Positions 1-8,892 of a stretch of DNA of 19,888 nt are shown in pieces. The position numbers were made by a program, and so were the translations under genes. Origin of the DNA: an uncultured Collinsella sp. (GTDB taxonomy: Bacteria; Actinomycetota; Coriobacteriia; Coriobacteriales; Coriobacteriaceae); contig UQPI01000038.1 of NCBI GenBank assembly GCA_900542945.1, positions 1-19,888 on the forward strand, in the 5' to 3' direction. Below the pieces are notes generated by a model that ran no database searches, had not been told where the DNA came from, and was given only the letters and a program-made list of their open reading frames with translations. Position 1 is the stretch's first letter. The number at the start of each line of letters is the position of its first letter.

Positions 1-1
1 A

Positions 2-67
2 AAGATCAAGTCGTCCTCGCAGACGCTCAAGCAGGAATACCTCGATACATACGAGCGAGGTGAATGA
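2..67 (+). CDS. C-terminal end of an unidentified upstream gene (partial)
   Basis: Reading from base 2 gives 21 sense codons and a TGA stop at 65-67. The peptide is polar and charged and ends in EYLDTYERGE. Codon third positions favour G/C as in neighbouring genes, whereas the frame starting at base 1 reads less naturally. The stop lies one base before the ATG of the next gene, so the two were probably co-transcribed and perhaps translationally coupled. The gene starts outside the window and the fragment is too short to name. Coding status is inferred from frame, codon use and spacing. Confidence 0.55.
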   Translation, partial: KIKSSSQTLKQEYLDTYERGE

Positions 68-68
68 C

Positions 69-413
69 ATGAAACTATTTGAACAGCTGAAGTCCAATGC
101 GTCGCGCATGGCTGTCTACGCCATCCTCGTGGCAACGGCTTTATGCGGAATCGCGGCACCCGTCTATGCGCTCAACGGAGAGAAAGGCGATGTCGAACCC
201 GCGTACATGGCTTCGACGGTTAAAGACCGGTACAAAGCCTTCTCTGGAGACACGTTTTACGTAGCAGAGTACGACACGACCTACCGTCAGCTTCGCTACA
301 ACAAGGGCTACGACTATCTAGGCGCAGAGGCAATCAGCTATACGTCGGGTTGGTACCGCTCCAACTATGGACACATAACCCAGTTCAAGTGTAACTACCG
401 TGTGTACAACTAA
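69..413 (+). CDS. small secreted protein of unknown function
   Basis: A 114-residue protein starting at ATG 69. A Shine-Dalgarno-like GAGGTG ends 6 bases upstream. A GTG at 60 is in frame but would leave no binding site. The N-terminus has Lys/Arg residues, then a hydrophobic stretch (about residues 15-33) ending in a VYA-type signal peptidase I site, so export is likely. The mature part of about 80 residues is rich in Tyr, Ser, Asn and Gly, has a single Cys near the end, and has no further membrane segment. The TGA of the upstream gene is one base away and a strong terminator follows, so this looks like the last gene of an operon. I do not recognise the family. A small secreted or surface-associated product is as far as the sequence goes. 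Confidence 0.75.
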   Translation: MKLFEQLKSNASRMAVYAILVATALCGIAAPVYALNGEKGDVEPAYMASTVKDRYKAFSGDTFYVAEYDTTYRQLRYNKGYDYLGAEAISYTSGWYRSNYGHITQFKCNYRVYN

Positions 414-427
414 AGCAACCGGCCGGG

Positions 428-463
428 ACGAGGGGTGACGCAAAAGCGTCGCCCCTCGTTTTT
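428..463 (+). terminator. intrinsic terminator of the small secreted protein operon
   Basis: A 14-bp stem (one G-U wobble) with an AAAA loop: left arm 428-441, right arm 446-459, followed by a run of T to 463. It sits 15 bases after the stop codon. Confidence 0.9.
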
Positions 464-472
464 AACCATGTC

Positions 473-491
473 AACTGAACCTAGTTCAGTT
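473..491. promoter_or_regulatory. perfect 8-bp dyad with 3-base spacer, possible operator
   Basis: AACTGAAC-CTA-GTTCAGTT is a perfect inverted repeat. A partly matching outer pair (TCAAC at 471, GTTGA at 494) extends it. It has no T run and follows a complete terminator, so protein binding is more likely than termination. No promoter hexamers were recognised next to it, so its target is unclear. Confidence 0.35.
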
Positions 492-554
492 TGGTTGATT
501 TCCGATCTCAGCCGAACACATTGAGCGGAAAGGCCGTTCCCGCAGTCAGTCGAA

Positions 555-594
555 CGTCCCCGGGGCCCTTCTCAGGCCCCGGGGACGGCATTTT
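555..594 (+). terminator. GC-rich hairpin, possible terminator
   Basis: A perfect 13-bp stem: 555-567 pairs with 575-587 around a 7-base loop. Each arm contains the self-complementary CCCCGGGG. Only TTTT follows, after GCA. It could stop read-through into rpmE or be a repeat element; the weak U tract leaves this open. Confidence 0.45.
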
Positions 595-599
595 CCCAG
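584..599 (+). repeat. 16-base repeat GACGGCATTTTCCCAG, first copy
   Basis: Differs at one base from 1338-1353. It begins inside the right arm of the 555-587 hairpin. The second copy leads directly into hairpin copy C, so both may be remnants of one interspersed element. Confidence 0.4.
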
Positions 600-667
600 T
601 TGAAGGAACGGTGGAGATGTGTTTCGATGGGTCAGATTCGTGTCGTTCCGAAAAGACCGTGAACCTT

Positions 668-696
668 TTGTGGGACGCGCGGCGCCGTGGTACCAT
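668..696 (+). promoter_or_regulatory. rpmE promoter (-35 TTGTGG, -10 TACCAT)
   Basis: TTGTGG at 668-673 and TACCAT at 691-696 are separated by 17 bases, a good housekeeping-sigma arrangement. Transcription would start near 703, giving a leader of about 78 bases before rpmE. Confidence 0.6.
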
Positions 697-702
697 AGCC
701 GA

Positions 703-780
703 GTTTGTTGTCTTGGTCGGAAACCAAGACGCCTTATGCGCTGATCGGTAACCAGCGCCTGACCAATAAGGAGTCCTACC
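703..780 (+). promoter_or_regulatory. structured rpmE 5' leader, candidate L31 autoregulatory element
   Basis: Two adjacent hairpins fill the leader. The first is a perfect 8-bp stem (710-717 with 723-730) with loop CGGAA. The second is a 6-bp stem (738-743 with 753-758). The ribosome site AAGGAG follows at 768-773. Structured leaders upstream of L31 genes, thought to bind L31, are described in several bacterial groups. Whether this matches one of those models needs a covariance search. Confidence 0.45.
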
Positions 781-1182
781 ATGAAGCAGGGTATCCATCC
801 CCAGTATGTCGAGTGCACGGTGACGTGCTCCTGCGGCAACACCTTCAAGACGCACGCTACCGTGTCCGAGATGAAGGTCGAGCTTTGCAACGAGTGCCAC
901 CCGTTCTACACCGGCCAGCAGAAGTTCGTCGACACCGGTGGACGCGTCCAGCGCTTCGCCGACAAGCTCAAGAAGGCTGAGGAGGCCAAGGCTGCCAAGG
1001 CCGCCAAGGCTGCTGAGGCCGAGGCTGCTCGCAAGGCCGCCGCTGAGGCTAAGGCTGCCGAGAAGGCTAAGCGTGCCGCTAAGTTTGCCGAGGAGGCTGC
1101 CAAGCAGGCCGCCGAGGCTCCCGCAGAGGCTCCCGTCGAGGAGGCCGCTGCCGAGGCCGAGACCACCGAGGCTGCTGAGTAA
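781..1182 (+). CDS. rpmE: 50S ribosomal protein L31, zinc-binding form, with Ala-rich tail
   Basis: 133 residues. The first ~60 form the L31 core, opening MKQGIHPQY and carrying four cysteines (C16, C18, C36, C39) that make this the zinc-binding (C+) type, followed by HPFYTG and a VDTGGRV segment. Usual L31 proteins are about 65-90 residues. Here residues ~60-133 are a low-complexity tail of Ala, Lys and Glu, becoming acidic and Pro-containing at the end. It is probably a charged, surface-exposed helix followed by a flexible end. The start has AAGGAG 7 bases upstream. The gene is monocistronic, with its own promoter, leader and terminator. The core identification is secure; the tail's function is unknown. 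Confidence 0.95.
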   Translation: MKQGIHPQYVECTVTCSCGNTFKTHATVSEMKVELCNECHPFYTGQQKFVDTGGRVQRFADKLKKAEEAKAAKAAKAAEAEAARKAAAEAKAAEKAKRAAKFAEEAAKQAAEAPAEAPVEEAAAEAETTEAAE

Positions 1183-1217
1183 ATAGCTCGCCGCGGAATC
1201 GCTCGCATTCATGGCAT

Positions 1218-1259
1218 AAGGGCCGTGCATCCGTTCGGGTGCGCGGCCCTTTTCTTTTT
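1218..1259 (+). terminator. rpmE intrinsic terminator
   Basis: AAGGGCCG begins a ~15-bp imperfect stem around a GTTC loop (right arm ends about 1252), followed by a U-rich tract TTTTCTTTTT. It lies 35 bases after the rpmE stop. Confidence 0.9.
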
Positions 1260-1261
1260 AT

Positions 1262-1292
1262 TGGTGCAAGCTAGCTCGTCCCCATTGCACCA
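1262..1292. repeat. small hairpin repeat, copy A (TGGTGCAA stem)
   Basis: TGGTGCAA at 1262-1269 pairs perfectly with TTGCACCA at 1285-1292. The 15-base loop ends in CGTCCCCA. Related in plan to the hairpins at 1295, 1356 and 13455, whose loops also carry a GTCCC core (on one strand). Confidence 0.5.
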
Positions 1293-1294
1293 GA

Positions 1295-1327
1295 TTGGTG
1301 CGAAGGGGACAGGTTGGTTTGCACCAA
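1295..1327. repeat. small hairpin repeat, copy B (TTGGTGC stem, inverted loop)
   Basis: TTGGTGCGAA at 1295-1304 pairs with TTTGCACCAA at 1318-1327 (one G-U). The loop GGGGACAGGTTGG is the reverse complement of the AACCTGTCCC core seen in the 13455 copy, so this copy is inverted relative to the others. Confidence 0.6.
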
Positions 1328-1337
1328 ATGGCAGAGT

Positions 1338-1353
1338 GACGGCGTTTTCCCAG
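1338..1353 (+). repeat. 16-base repeat GACGGCGTTTTCCCAG, second copy
   Basis: 15 of 16 bases match 584-599. It abuts hairpin copy C, two bases before its start. Confidence 0.4.
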
Positions 1354-1355
1354 AT

Positions 1356-1393
1356 AAAACCTGCCAAAATAAACCAGTCCCTTTTTGGCAGGT
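1356..1393 (+). repeat. small hairpin repeat, copy C (ACCTGCCAAAA stem)
   Basis: ACCTGCCAAAA pairs with TTTTGGCAGGT over 11 bp around a loop containing AACCAGTCCC. The 38 bases match 13455-13492 at 36 positions, in the same orientation. Confidence 0.75.
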
Positions 1394-1528
1394 CGGTCGG
1401 GTCGTAGTTATTACGTGGCGGTCGAGGTCGACCGTATAGGCCGCGTCCTGTTTGGCTAAAGTACATTTATCTGTGTTTAACTCGTCCGAGGCTGCATGGC
1501 GTGGGCGATGGCCAAAAAGGAAAACCAC

Positions 1529-4335
<2,807 letters not shown>

Positions 4336-4336
<1 letters not shown>

Positions 4337-5484
4337 TGGCCGAGGCTTTAGAGGTAACGCCCGCCGAGCTGGACGCGTTTGCGGACCGGCTCGGCGAGGT
4401 CGAGTCGTATCTTCATTTGGACGAGAAGCGCACGCGCGTGACCGAGCTCGAGGCAAAAAGCGTGGCCCCCGGCTTTTGGGATGACGCCGACGCCGCTCGC
4501 GCCACCATGGAGGAGATCGCTCGCGCCAAGGAAGATATCGCTGCCGTGGATACCGCGCGCGGCGAGCTATCTGACGCCCGCGCGGCGCTGGAGCTTGCCG
4601 AGGAGATGGGCGACGACCCCGATGCCGCCGCATTGCGCGAGGAGGCTGCCGCTACGGCAGAACGCCTGGCCCGCGCTATCGACGAGCTCGAGCTTTCGAG
4701 CTGGTTTACCGGTGAGTTCGATCACGGCGACGCGATTGTGACCATCAAGCCCGGACAGGGTGGCCTGGAGGCACAGGACTGGACCTTCATGCTCTTTAAG
4801 ATGTACATGAAGTACTGCCAGCGTCGCGGCTGGAAGGTCACCATTAACGACTGCCCCGCGGCTGAGGTCATCGGCATCGACCGTGCGACCTTTACCGTCG
4901 AGGGCAAGGACGCGTTTGGCATGCTGCGCGCCGAGGCCGGCGTTCACCGCCTGGTACGCATCAGCCCCACCGATGATAAGAAGCGCCGCCAGACCACGTT
5001 TGCCGGCGTCGAGGTCATTCCCGTGTTGCCTGACGATATCGACATCGAGATCAGTCCCGACGATATCCGCGTGGACGTGTATCACGCGAGCGGTCCGGGC
5101 GGCCAGGGCGTCAACACCACCGACTCTGCCGTACGCGTGACGCATTTTCCCAGCGGCATCGTTGTCACTTGCCAAAACGAGCGCAGCCAGATTCAAAACA
5201 AGGCCGCGTGCATGCAGATTCTCAAGGCCCGTCTGTACGAGATCGAGCTCGAGAAGCGCGCCGAGGCCCTGGATGAGATTCGCGGGCCCAAGACCACGAT
5301 CGGTTTTGGCAACCAGATTCGCAGCTACGTGCTCTACCCGTATCAGATGGTCAAGGACCTGCGCACGGGCGTGGAGACCAGCAACGTCGAGGCCGTTCTC
5401 GACGATGGCGATCTGGATCCGTTTGTGATCGGCTACCATCGTTGGGCAACCGGCAACGCCGATGCGGAAGCATCGTCTGCCTAG
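4336..5484 (+). CDS. prfB: peptide chain release factor 2 (RF2)
   Basis: 382 residues, starting at the ATG that shares its A with the secA stop. Class I release factors recognise a stop codon in the ribosomal A site and trigger peptide release. The catalytic GGQ is at 255-257 in the HASGPGGQGVNTTDSAVR context. The N-terminal coiled domain contains PGFWDD, typical of RF2. The frame is continuous, so the programmed +1 frameshift seen in many prfB genes is absent. Oddity: the RF2 tripeptide, normally Ser-Pro-Phe, reads Ser-Pro-Thr at 210-212 (AGC CCC ACC, 4963-4971), combining an RF2-like first and an RF1-like third residue. RF1 is unlikely because of the overall RF2-type sequence around it (VRIS.TD..RRQTTFAGVEV). 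Confidence 0.95.
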
Positions 5485-5548
5485 GCACATGATTGGCTCC
5501 GGGTCGATGCAAACACTGCGCAGGGGTGGTATTTGCCCGGTGAATCGG

Positions 5549-5554
5549 TAGAAT
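5549..5554 (+). promoter_or_regulatory. candidate -10 element TAGAAT upstream of the YitT-family gene
   Basis: TAGAAT preceded by CGG, 60 bases before the start codon. No good -35 was seen at 17 bases (GTGGTA). If used, the transcript would begin just before the terminator-like hairpin at 5574. Confidence 0.3.
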
Positions 5555-5573
5555 CGAATACAGCAAGAAGTTC

Positions 5574-5602
5574 AAAGCGCACTCGTTTGGGTGCGCTTTT
5601 TT
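5574..5602 (+). terminator. intrinsic terminator after prfB, abutting the next ribosome site
   Basis: AAAGCGCAC at 5574-5582 pairs with GTGCGCTTT at 5591-5599 around an 8-base loop, followed by T to 5602. The Shine-Dalgarno GGGAGG starts 3 bases later. It ends the secA-prfB transcript or acts as an attenuator for the downstream gene. Confidence 0.7.
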
Positions 5603-5614
5603 GAGGGAGGCAGC

Positions 5615-6505
5615 ATGGCATATCGTCTGGACATCAAGCGCATTCTTTCGATGAACTTCTTTCATGACTTGCCCAAGATTATGTTTGGCTGCGCCCTGGC
5701 AGCTATCGCGACAGACTTGTTTTTGATCCCCAACGGCCTTGCCGCCGGCGGCGTCACAGGCCTTGCCACCATTATTCAGGCGGTCGGCGCCTCGCATGGC
5801 ATATCGCTTCCCGTCGGTATCCAGACCATCGTGATGAATGCCTTGCTGCTGCTGGTTGTTATGCGCGAGGGTGGCATGTTCTACGTTGTGCAGACGGCGA
5901 CCGGTTTTGTGCTGCTGGGTTTTTTCACCGACCTGTTCGCTCCGTTTGTGGCGCCGCTGGCACATGCCGACCTGATGCTGCCCGCTATGTGGGGCGGCAT
6001 TATCACGGGCATCGGGTATGGCATGGTGTTGCGCGCCGGTGCCAACACTGGCGGCTCTGACACGATCGGCCAGATCATCTCGCGCAACACATCGCTGCCG
6101 GTTGGCTCGACCGTCATGGCGATCGATGTTGCCGTGTGCGCGCTGTCGGCCCCGGTCTTTTCGGTCGAAAACGCGCTGTATGCGGGCCTTTCGATGGTCA
6201 TTAGCGGCTACGTGATCGATGCCGTGGTCGACGGTGGCAACAGGCGCCGTATGGTGCTCATCATCTCGGACAAGTTTCCCGATATCGCGGCCGACATCAT
6301 GTATGGCCTGGGCCGCGGCTGCACCAAGTTTAGGGCGACCGGCATGTACTCGGGTGCCGAGAAGCCGGTGATCATGGTCATTGTGAGCCGCCGCGAGCTC
6401 AACACCCTCAAAACGATCGTGCGCGAGCGCGATCCTCACGCCATTGTGACGGTCGCCGACGTTACGGAAACCTTCGGTGAGGGATTCAAGGACATTAACG
6501 CGTAG
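5615..6505 (+). CDS. YitT-family (DUF161/DUF2179) integral membrane protein
   Basis: 296 residues from ATG 5615 with GGGAGG close upstream. A GTG at 5591 in the same frame lies inside the terminator stem and is rejected. The first ~215 residues contain about five or six hydrophobic segments. They include the family hallmark GLAAGGVTGLA near residue 50 and RAGANTGGSDTIGQII near 142-157, both typical of YitT proteins. The last ~80 residues form a soluble DUF2179-like domain, with RRMVLIISDK at its start and TVADVTETFGEGF near the end. The transported substrate of this family is not established, and I do not assign one. It appears to stand alone between a terminator and the transketolase genes. 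Confidence 0.85.
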   Translation: MAYRLDIKRILSMNFFHDLPKIMFGCALAAIATDLFLIPNGLAAGGVTGLATIIQAVGASHGISLPVGIQTIVMNALLLLVVMREGGMFYVVQTATGFVLLGFFTDLFAPFVAPLAHADLMLPAMWGGIITGIGYGMVLRAGANTGGSDTIGQIISRNTSLPVGSTVMAIDVAVCALSAPVFSVENALYAGLSMVISGYVIDAVVDGGNRRRMVLIISDKFPDIAADIMYGLGRGCTKFRATGMYSGAEKPVIMVIVSRRELNTLKTIVRERDPHAIVTVADVTETFGEGFKDINA

Positions 6506-6713
6506 GGCCGACTGCGTTCCATCCAAAAGACGTTCACATTGATAAACCGTTTCATCAGCGGTTCTGCCTGCTCAATTGTTCAAATAATGATAAATACTCT
6601 GGTAAAGCTTCCAGTTTCCAGCATAATGAATGACGTACGTGCATCGCGGCTGTGTTGGGACTACCTTTCCGTGCCGTGCGCATCTTGTCTTAAGAGGATG
6701 AAAGGAAGGCACA

Positions 6714-7544
6714 ATGAGCGACGAAGAGCTCAAAAAGGTTGCCAACGAGGTAAGGAAGGGCATCGTCACCGGCGTGCACGCTGCCAAGTCCGGCCATCCG
6801 GGCGGTTCGCTCGGCGCTGCCGACATCATGACCTATCTGTACTTTGAGGAAATGAACGTCGACCCGGCCGACCCCCGCAAGGCCGACCGCGATCGCTTCG
6901 TGCTTTCCAAGGGTCATTGCGCGCCTGGTCTGTACGCTGTGCTCGCCGAGCGCGGATTCTTCCCCAAGGAGGATCTCGAGACGCTGCGCCACATCGGCAG
7001 CCACCTGCAGGGTCACCCCAACATGAACGACACCCCGGGCGTCGATATGTCCACCGGTTCGCTCGGCCAGGGCATCTCCGCCGCCGTGGGCATGGCCGTT
7101 GCCGCCAAGCACTGGGGCGACGACTATCGCACCTACGCCCTGCTGGGCGACGGCGAGAGCGAGGAGGGCCAGGTTTGGGAGGCCGCCATGTTTGCCGGCA
7201 ACCAGCAGCTTGACAACCTCTGCGTGATCGTCGACCACAACGGCCTGCAGATCGACGGCCCCGTCGAGGAGGTCAACGACCCCATGCCGCTCGCCGACAA
7301 GTTCCGCGCCTTCAAGTTCCACGTGGTGGAGCTCGCCGACGGCAACGATTTCGATCAGATCCGCGCCGCCTTTGCCGAGGCCCGCGCCACCAAGGGTCAG
7401 CCGACCGCCATCATCGCCGAGACCACCAAGGGCAAGGGCGTTTCCTTTATGGAGAACCAGGTGGGTTGGCACGGCAAGGCCCCCAACGATGAACAGTTTG
7501 AGCAGGCCATGGCAGAGCTCACGGCCGCCGGAGAGGAGCTCTAG
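6714..7544 (+). CDS. transketolase, N-terminal (TPP-binding) subunit
   Basis: 276 residues, start supported by AAAGGAAGG 4 bases upstream. Transketolase transfers two-carbon ketol units in the non-oxidative pentose phosphate pathway. This is the N-terminal half of the split enzyme. SGHPGGSLG (about 26-34) matches the transketolase signature, LSKGHCAPGLYA carries a cofactor-region His, and GDGESEEGQVWEA (from G145) is the thiamine diphosphate/Mg motif, followed by DHNGLQIDG. The TAG stop is one base before the ATG of the C-terminal subunit, so the halves are co-translated. The 208 bases upstream are AT-richer than the surroundings and probably contain the promoter; CATAAT at 6622-6627 is a weak -10 candidate. 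Confidence 0.95.
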   Translation: MSDEELKKVANEVRKGIVTGVHAAKSGHPGGSLGAADIMTYLYFEEMNVDPADPRKADRDRFVLSKGHCAPGLYAVLAERGFFPKEDLETLRHIGSHLQGHPNMNDTPGVDMSTGSLGQGISAAVGMAVAAKHWGDDYRTYALLGDGESEEGQVWEAAMFAGNQQLDNLCVIVDHNGLQIDGPVEEVNDPMPLADKFRAFKFHVVELADGNDFDQIRAAFAEARATKGQPTAIIAETTKGKGVSFMENQVGWHGKAPNDEQFEQAMAELTAAGEEL

Positions 7545-7545
7545 G

Positions 7546-8487
7546 ATGGCAGACGTCAAGAAAATCGCCACGCGCGTAAGCTACGGTGAGGCCCTCGTCG
7601 AGCTCGCCAACGAGCACGATGACTTTGTGGTCCTCGACGCCGACCTGGCCGCCGCCACGCAGACCGGCAAGTTTAAGGCAGCCTGCCCCGACCGCTTCTT
7701 CGATGTGGGCATTGCCGAGAGCAATCTGATGGGTGTTGCCGCCGGTATCGCGACCACCGGCCGCGTTGCTTTTGCGAGCACCTTTGCCATGTTTGCCGCT
7801 GGCCGCGCCTTTGAGCAGGTCCGCAACTCCATCGGCTATCCGCACCTTAACGTTAAGATCGGTGCCACGCACGCCGGTATCTCGGTGGGCGAGGACGGCG
7901 CCACGCACCAGTGCTGCGAGGATATCGCCCTCATGCGCGTCATCCCCGGCATGACCGTTATCGTTCCCGCCGACGACGTGGAGGCTCGTGCCGTGACGTG
8001 CGCCGCCTACGAGTGCGACGGCCCCGTGTACATGCGCTTTGCCCGTCTGGCCTCGCCGGTCATCAACGACCCCGAGACCTACAAGTTCGAGGTAGCCAAG
8101 GGCATCGTCATGCGCGAGGGCACCGACGTCACCATCATCGCCTGCGGCCTAATGGTCGGCGAGGCCCTCGAGGCCGCCGAGCAGCTCGCTGCCGAGGGCA
8201 TCGATGCCGAGGTCATCAACATGCACACCATCAAGCCCATCGACGCCGACCTGATCGTCAAGAGCGCCACCAAGACCGGTCACGTCGTGACCGTCGAGGA
8301 GCACTCCGTGATCGGTGGCCTGGGCAGCGCCGTTGCCGACGTTCTGTGTGAGCAGTGCCCGACGCCGCTCAAGAAGATTGGCGTCAACGACACCTTCGGC
8401 GAGTCCGGCCCGGGTGCCGAGCTCCTGCACAAGTACGGCCTGGACGCCGCCAACATCGTGGCGACCACCAAGGAGTTCTTGGCATAA
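7546..8487 (+). CDS. transketolase, C-terminal subunit
   Basis: 313 residues from ATG 7546, one base after the stop of the N-terminal subunit; GAGGAG in the end of that gene supplies the ribosome site. It holds the pyrimidine-binding and C-terminal domains. GIAESN (55-60) carries the Glu expected to activate the thiamine diphosphate ring, GEDGATHQ (115-122) is the conserved loop, and VVTVEEHSVIGGLGSAVADV is typical of the C-terminal transketolase/DXS fold. With its partner it forms the complete two-gene transketolase, a layout found in many actinobacteria, clostridia and archaea. DXP synthase is unlikely given the length and the separate N-terminal gene. Confidence 0.95.
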   Translation: MADVKKIATRVSYGEALVELANEHDDFVVLDADLAAATQTGKFKAACPDRFFDVGIAESNLMGVAAGIATTGRVAFASTFAMFAAGRAFEQVRNSIGYPHLNVKIGATHAGISVGEDGATHQCCEDIALMRVIPGMTVIVPADDVEARAVTCAAYECDGPVYMRFARLASPVINDPETYKFEVAKGIVMREGTDVTIIACGLMVGEALEAAEQLAAEGIDAEVINMHTIKPIDADLIVKSATKTGHVVTVEEHSVIGGLGSAVADVLCEQCPTPLKKIGVNDTFGESGPGAELLHKYGLDAANIVATTKEFLA

Positions 8488-8533
8488 GGCAAGACGAGGC
8501 AAAGTATCGCGTCGACAACCGCAAACAAGCCAG

Positions 8534-8567
8534 AACAGGGGCGTCCTCAAAGAGGGCGCCCCTGTTT
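8534..8567 (+). terminator. terminator of the transketolase operon
   Basis: AACAGGGGCG (8534-8543) pairs with CGCCCCTGTT (8557-8566), with further TCCTC/GAGGG pairing inside. The T tract is short (TTT). Confidence 0.75.
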
Positions 8568-8706
8568 ATGCTGAATTTAAATTAGAGTCCTGCCAAGCAA
8601 AGTTCCCATGGGGAAACGAGCCCATCCCAGCAAAGTGCAATTCAGACCCTTCCAATTTTGTATGCGCAGCATCTCAAGTTGGTGCGTCGGCCCCATAGTA
8701 GCCGCA

Positions 8707-8834
8707 GGCCGGGCGCAGGGTTACCTCCCAAATCTTTCCGCAGCGCAGGCCGGCGTTTGTCCGCAACTCCGCAGGAGCAGGACAAATGCCGGCCATGCGC
8801 GAGGACGATTTGGGAGGTAACCCTGCGCCCGGCC
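8707..8834. repeat. 128-base near-perfect palindrome (MITE-like or structured element)
   Basis: Outer arms 8707-8734 and 8807-8834 are perfect 28-base inverted repeats (GGCCGGGCGCAGGGTTACCT... and its complement). A second stem inside pairs 8748-8762 with 8780-8794 at 14 of 15 positions. A small CTCC/GGAG stem caps it at the centre. The regions between the stems do not pair well. No clear target duplication was seen. There is no U tract, so it is not a simple terminator. It encodes nothing convincing. Confidence 0.8.
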
Positions 8835-8886
8835 GGTGAGACCCAAACCCCGCCATGCTTCTTATGTGCAGCAAAGCTAATGCTGC

Positions 8887-8892
8887 TAAAAT
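8887..8892 (+). promoter_or_regulatory. candidate ftsE -10 TAAAAT with overlapping small dyad
   Basis: TAAAAT lies 45 bases before the ftsE start. Directly upstream is the dyad GCAGCA-N7-TGCTGC (8868-8886), in the spacer where a repressor could sit. No clear -35 was found. Confidence 0.3.

Larger units (their letters stand above)
464..667 (+). other. non-coding gap between the first operon and the rpmE promoter
   Basis: No convincing gene. It holds a 19-base palindrome (473-491), a very GC-rich hairpin (555-587) and a 16-base stretch repeated at 1338. An open frame at 491-751 runs through both hairpin elements and the rpmE promoter, with no ribosome site, and is not believable as a gene. Confidence 0.6.
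1183..1528 (+). other. non-coding gap between rpmE and secA
   Basis: After the rpmE terminator this holds three small hairpins in about 130 bases (1262-1292, 1295-1327, 1356-1393) and the second copy of GACGGCRTTTTCCCAG (1338-1353). The secA promoter is not clear; a TAAAGT at 1457-1462 is a weak -10 candidate. Small open frames here cross the hairpins and are not supported. Confidence 0.55.

Noticed and set aside
491..751. Small + strand open frame upstream of rpmE
   Set aside because: It runs through a palindrome, a GC-rich hairpin and the rpmE promoter, and has no ribosome site.
508..1230. 240-codon minus-strand frame opposite rpmE
   Set aside because: The Leu/Gly/Ser repeats are the complement of the Ala-rich L31 tail and cross non-coding hairpins.
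1496..1528. Longer secA start at ATG 1496 or 1508
   Set aside because: No ribosome site before either ATG, while ATG 1529 has AAGGA at ideal spacing.
5351..6526. 391-codon minus-strand frame opposite the YitT-family gene
   Set aside because: Antisense shadow with His/Arg/Asp-rich composition and no domain; the + strand protein has clear family motifs.
6506..6713. Possible small RNA gene or tRNA in the AT-richer gap before transketolase
   Set aside because: No cloverleaf, no strong terminator and only weak promoter-like hexamers; best left as a promoter region.
8707..8834. Palindrome read as a transcription terminator
   Set aside because: Far longer than needed and no T tract on either side; a normal terminator already lies at 8534-8567.
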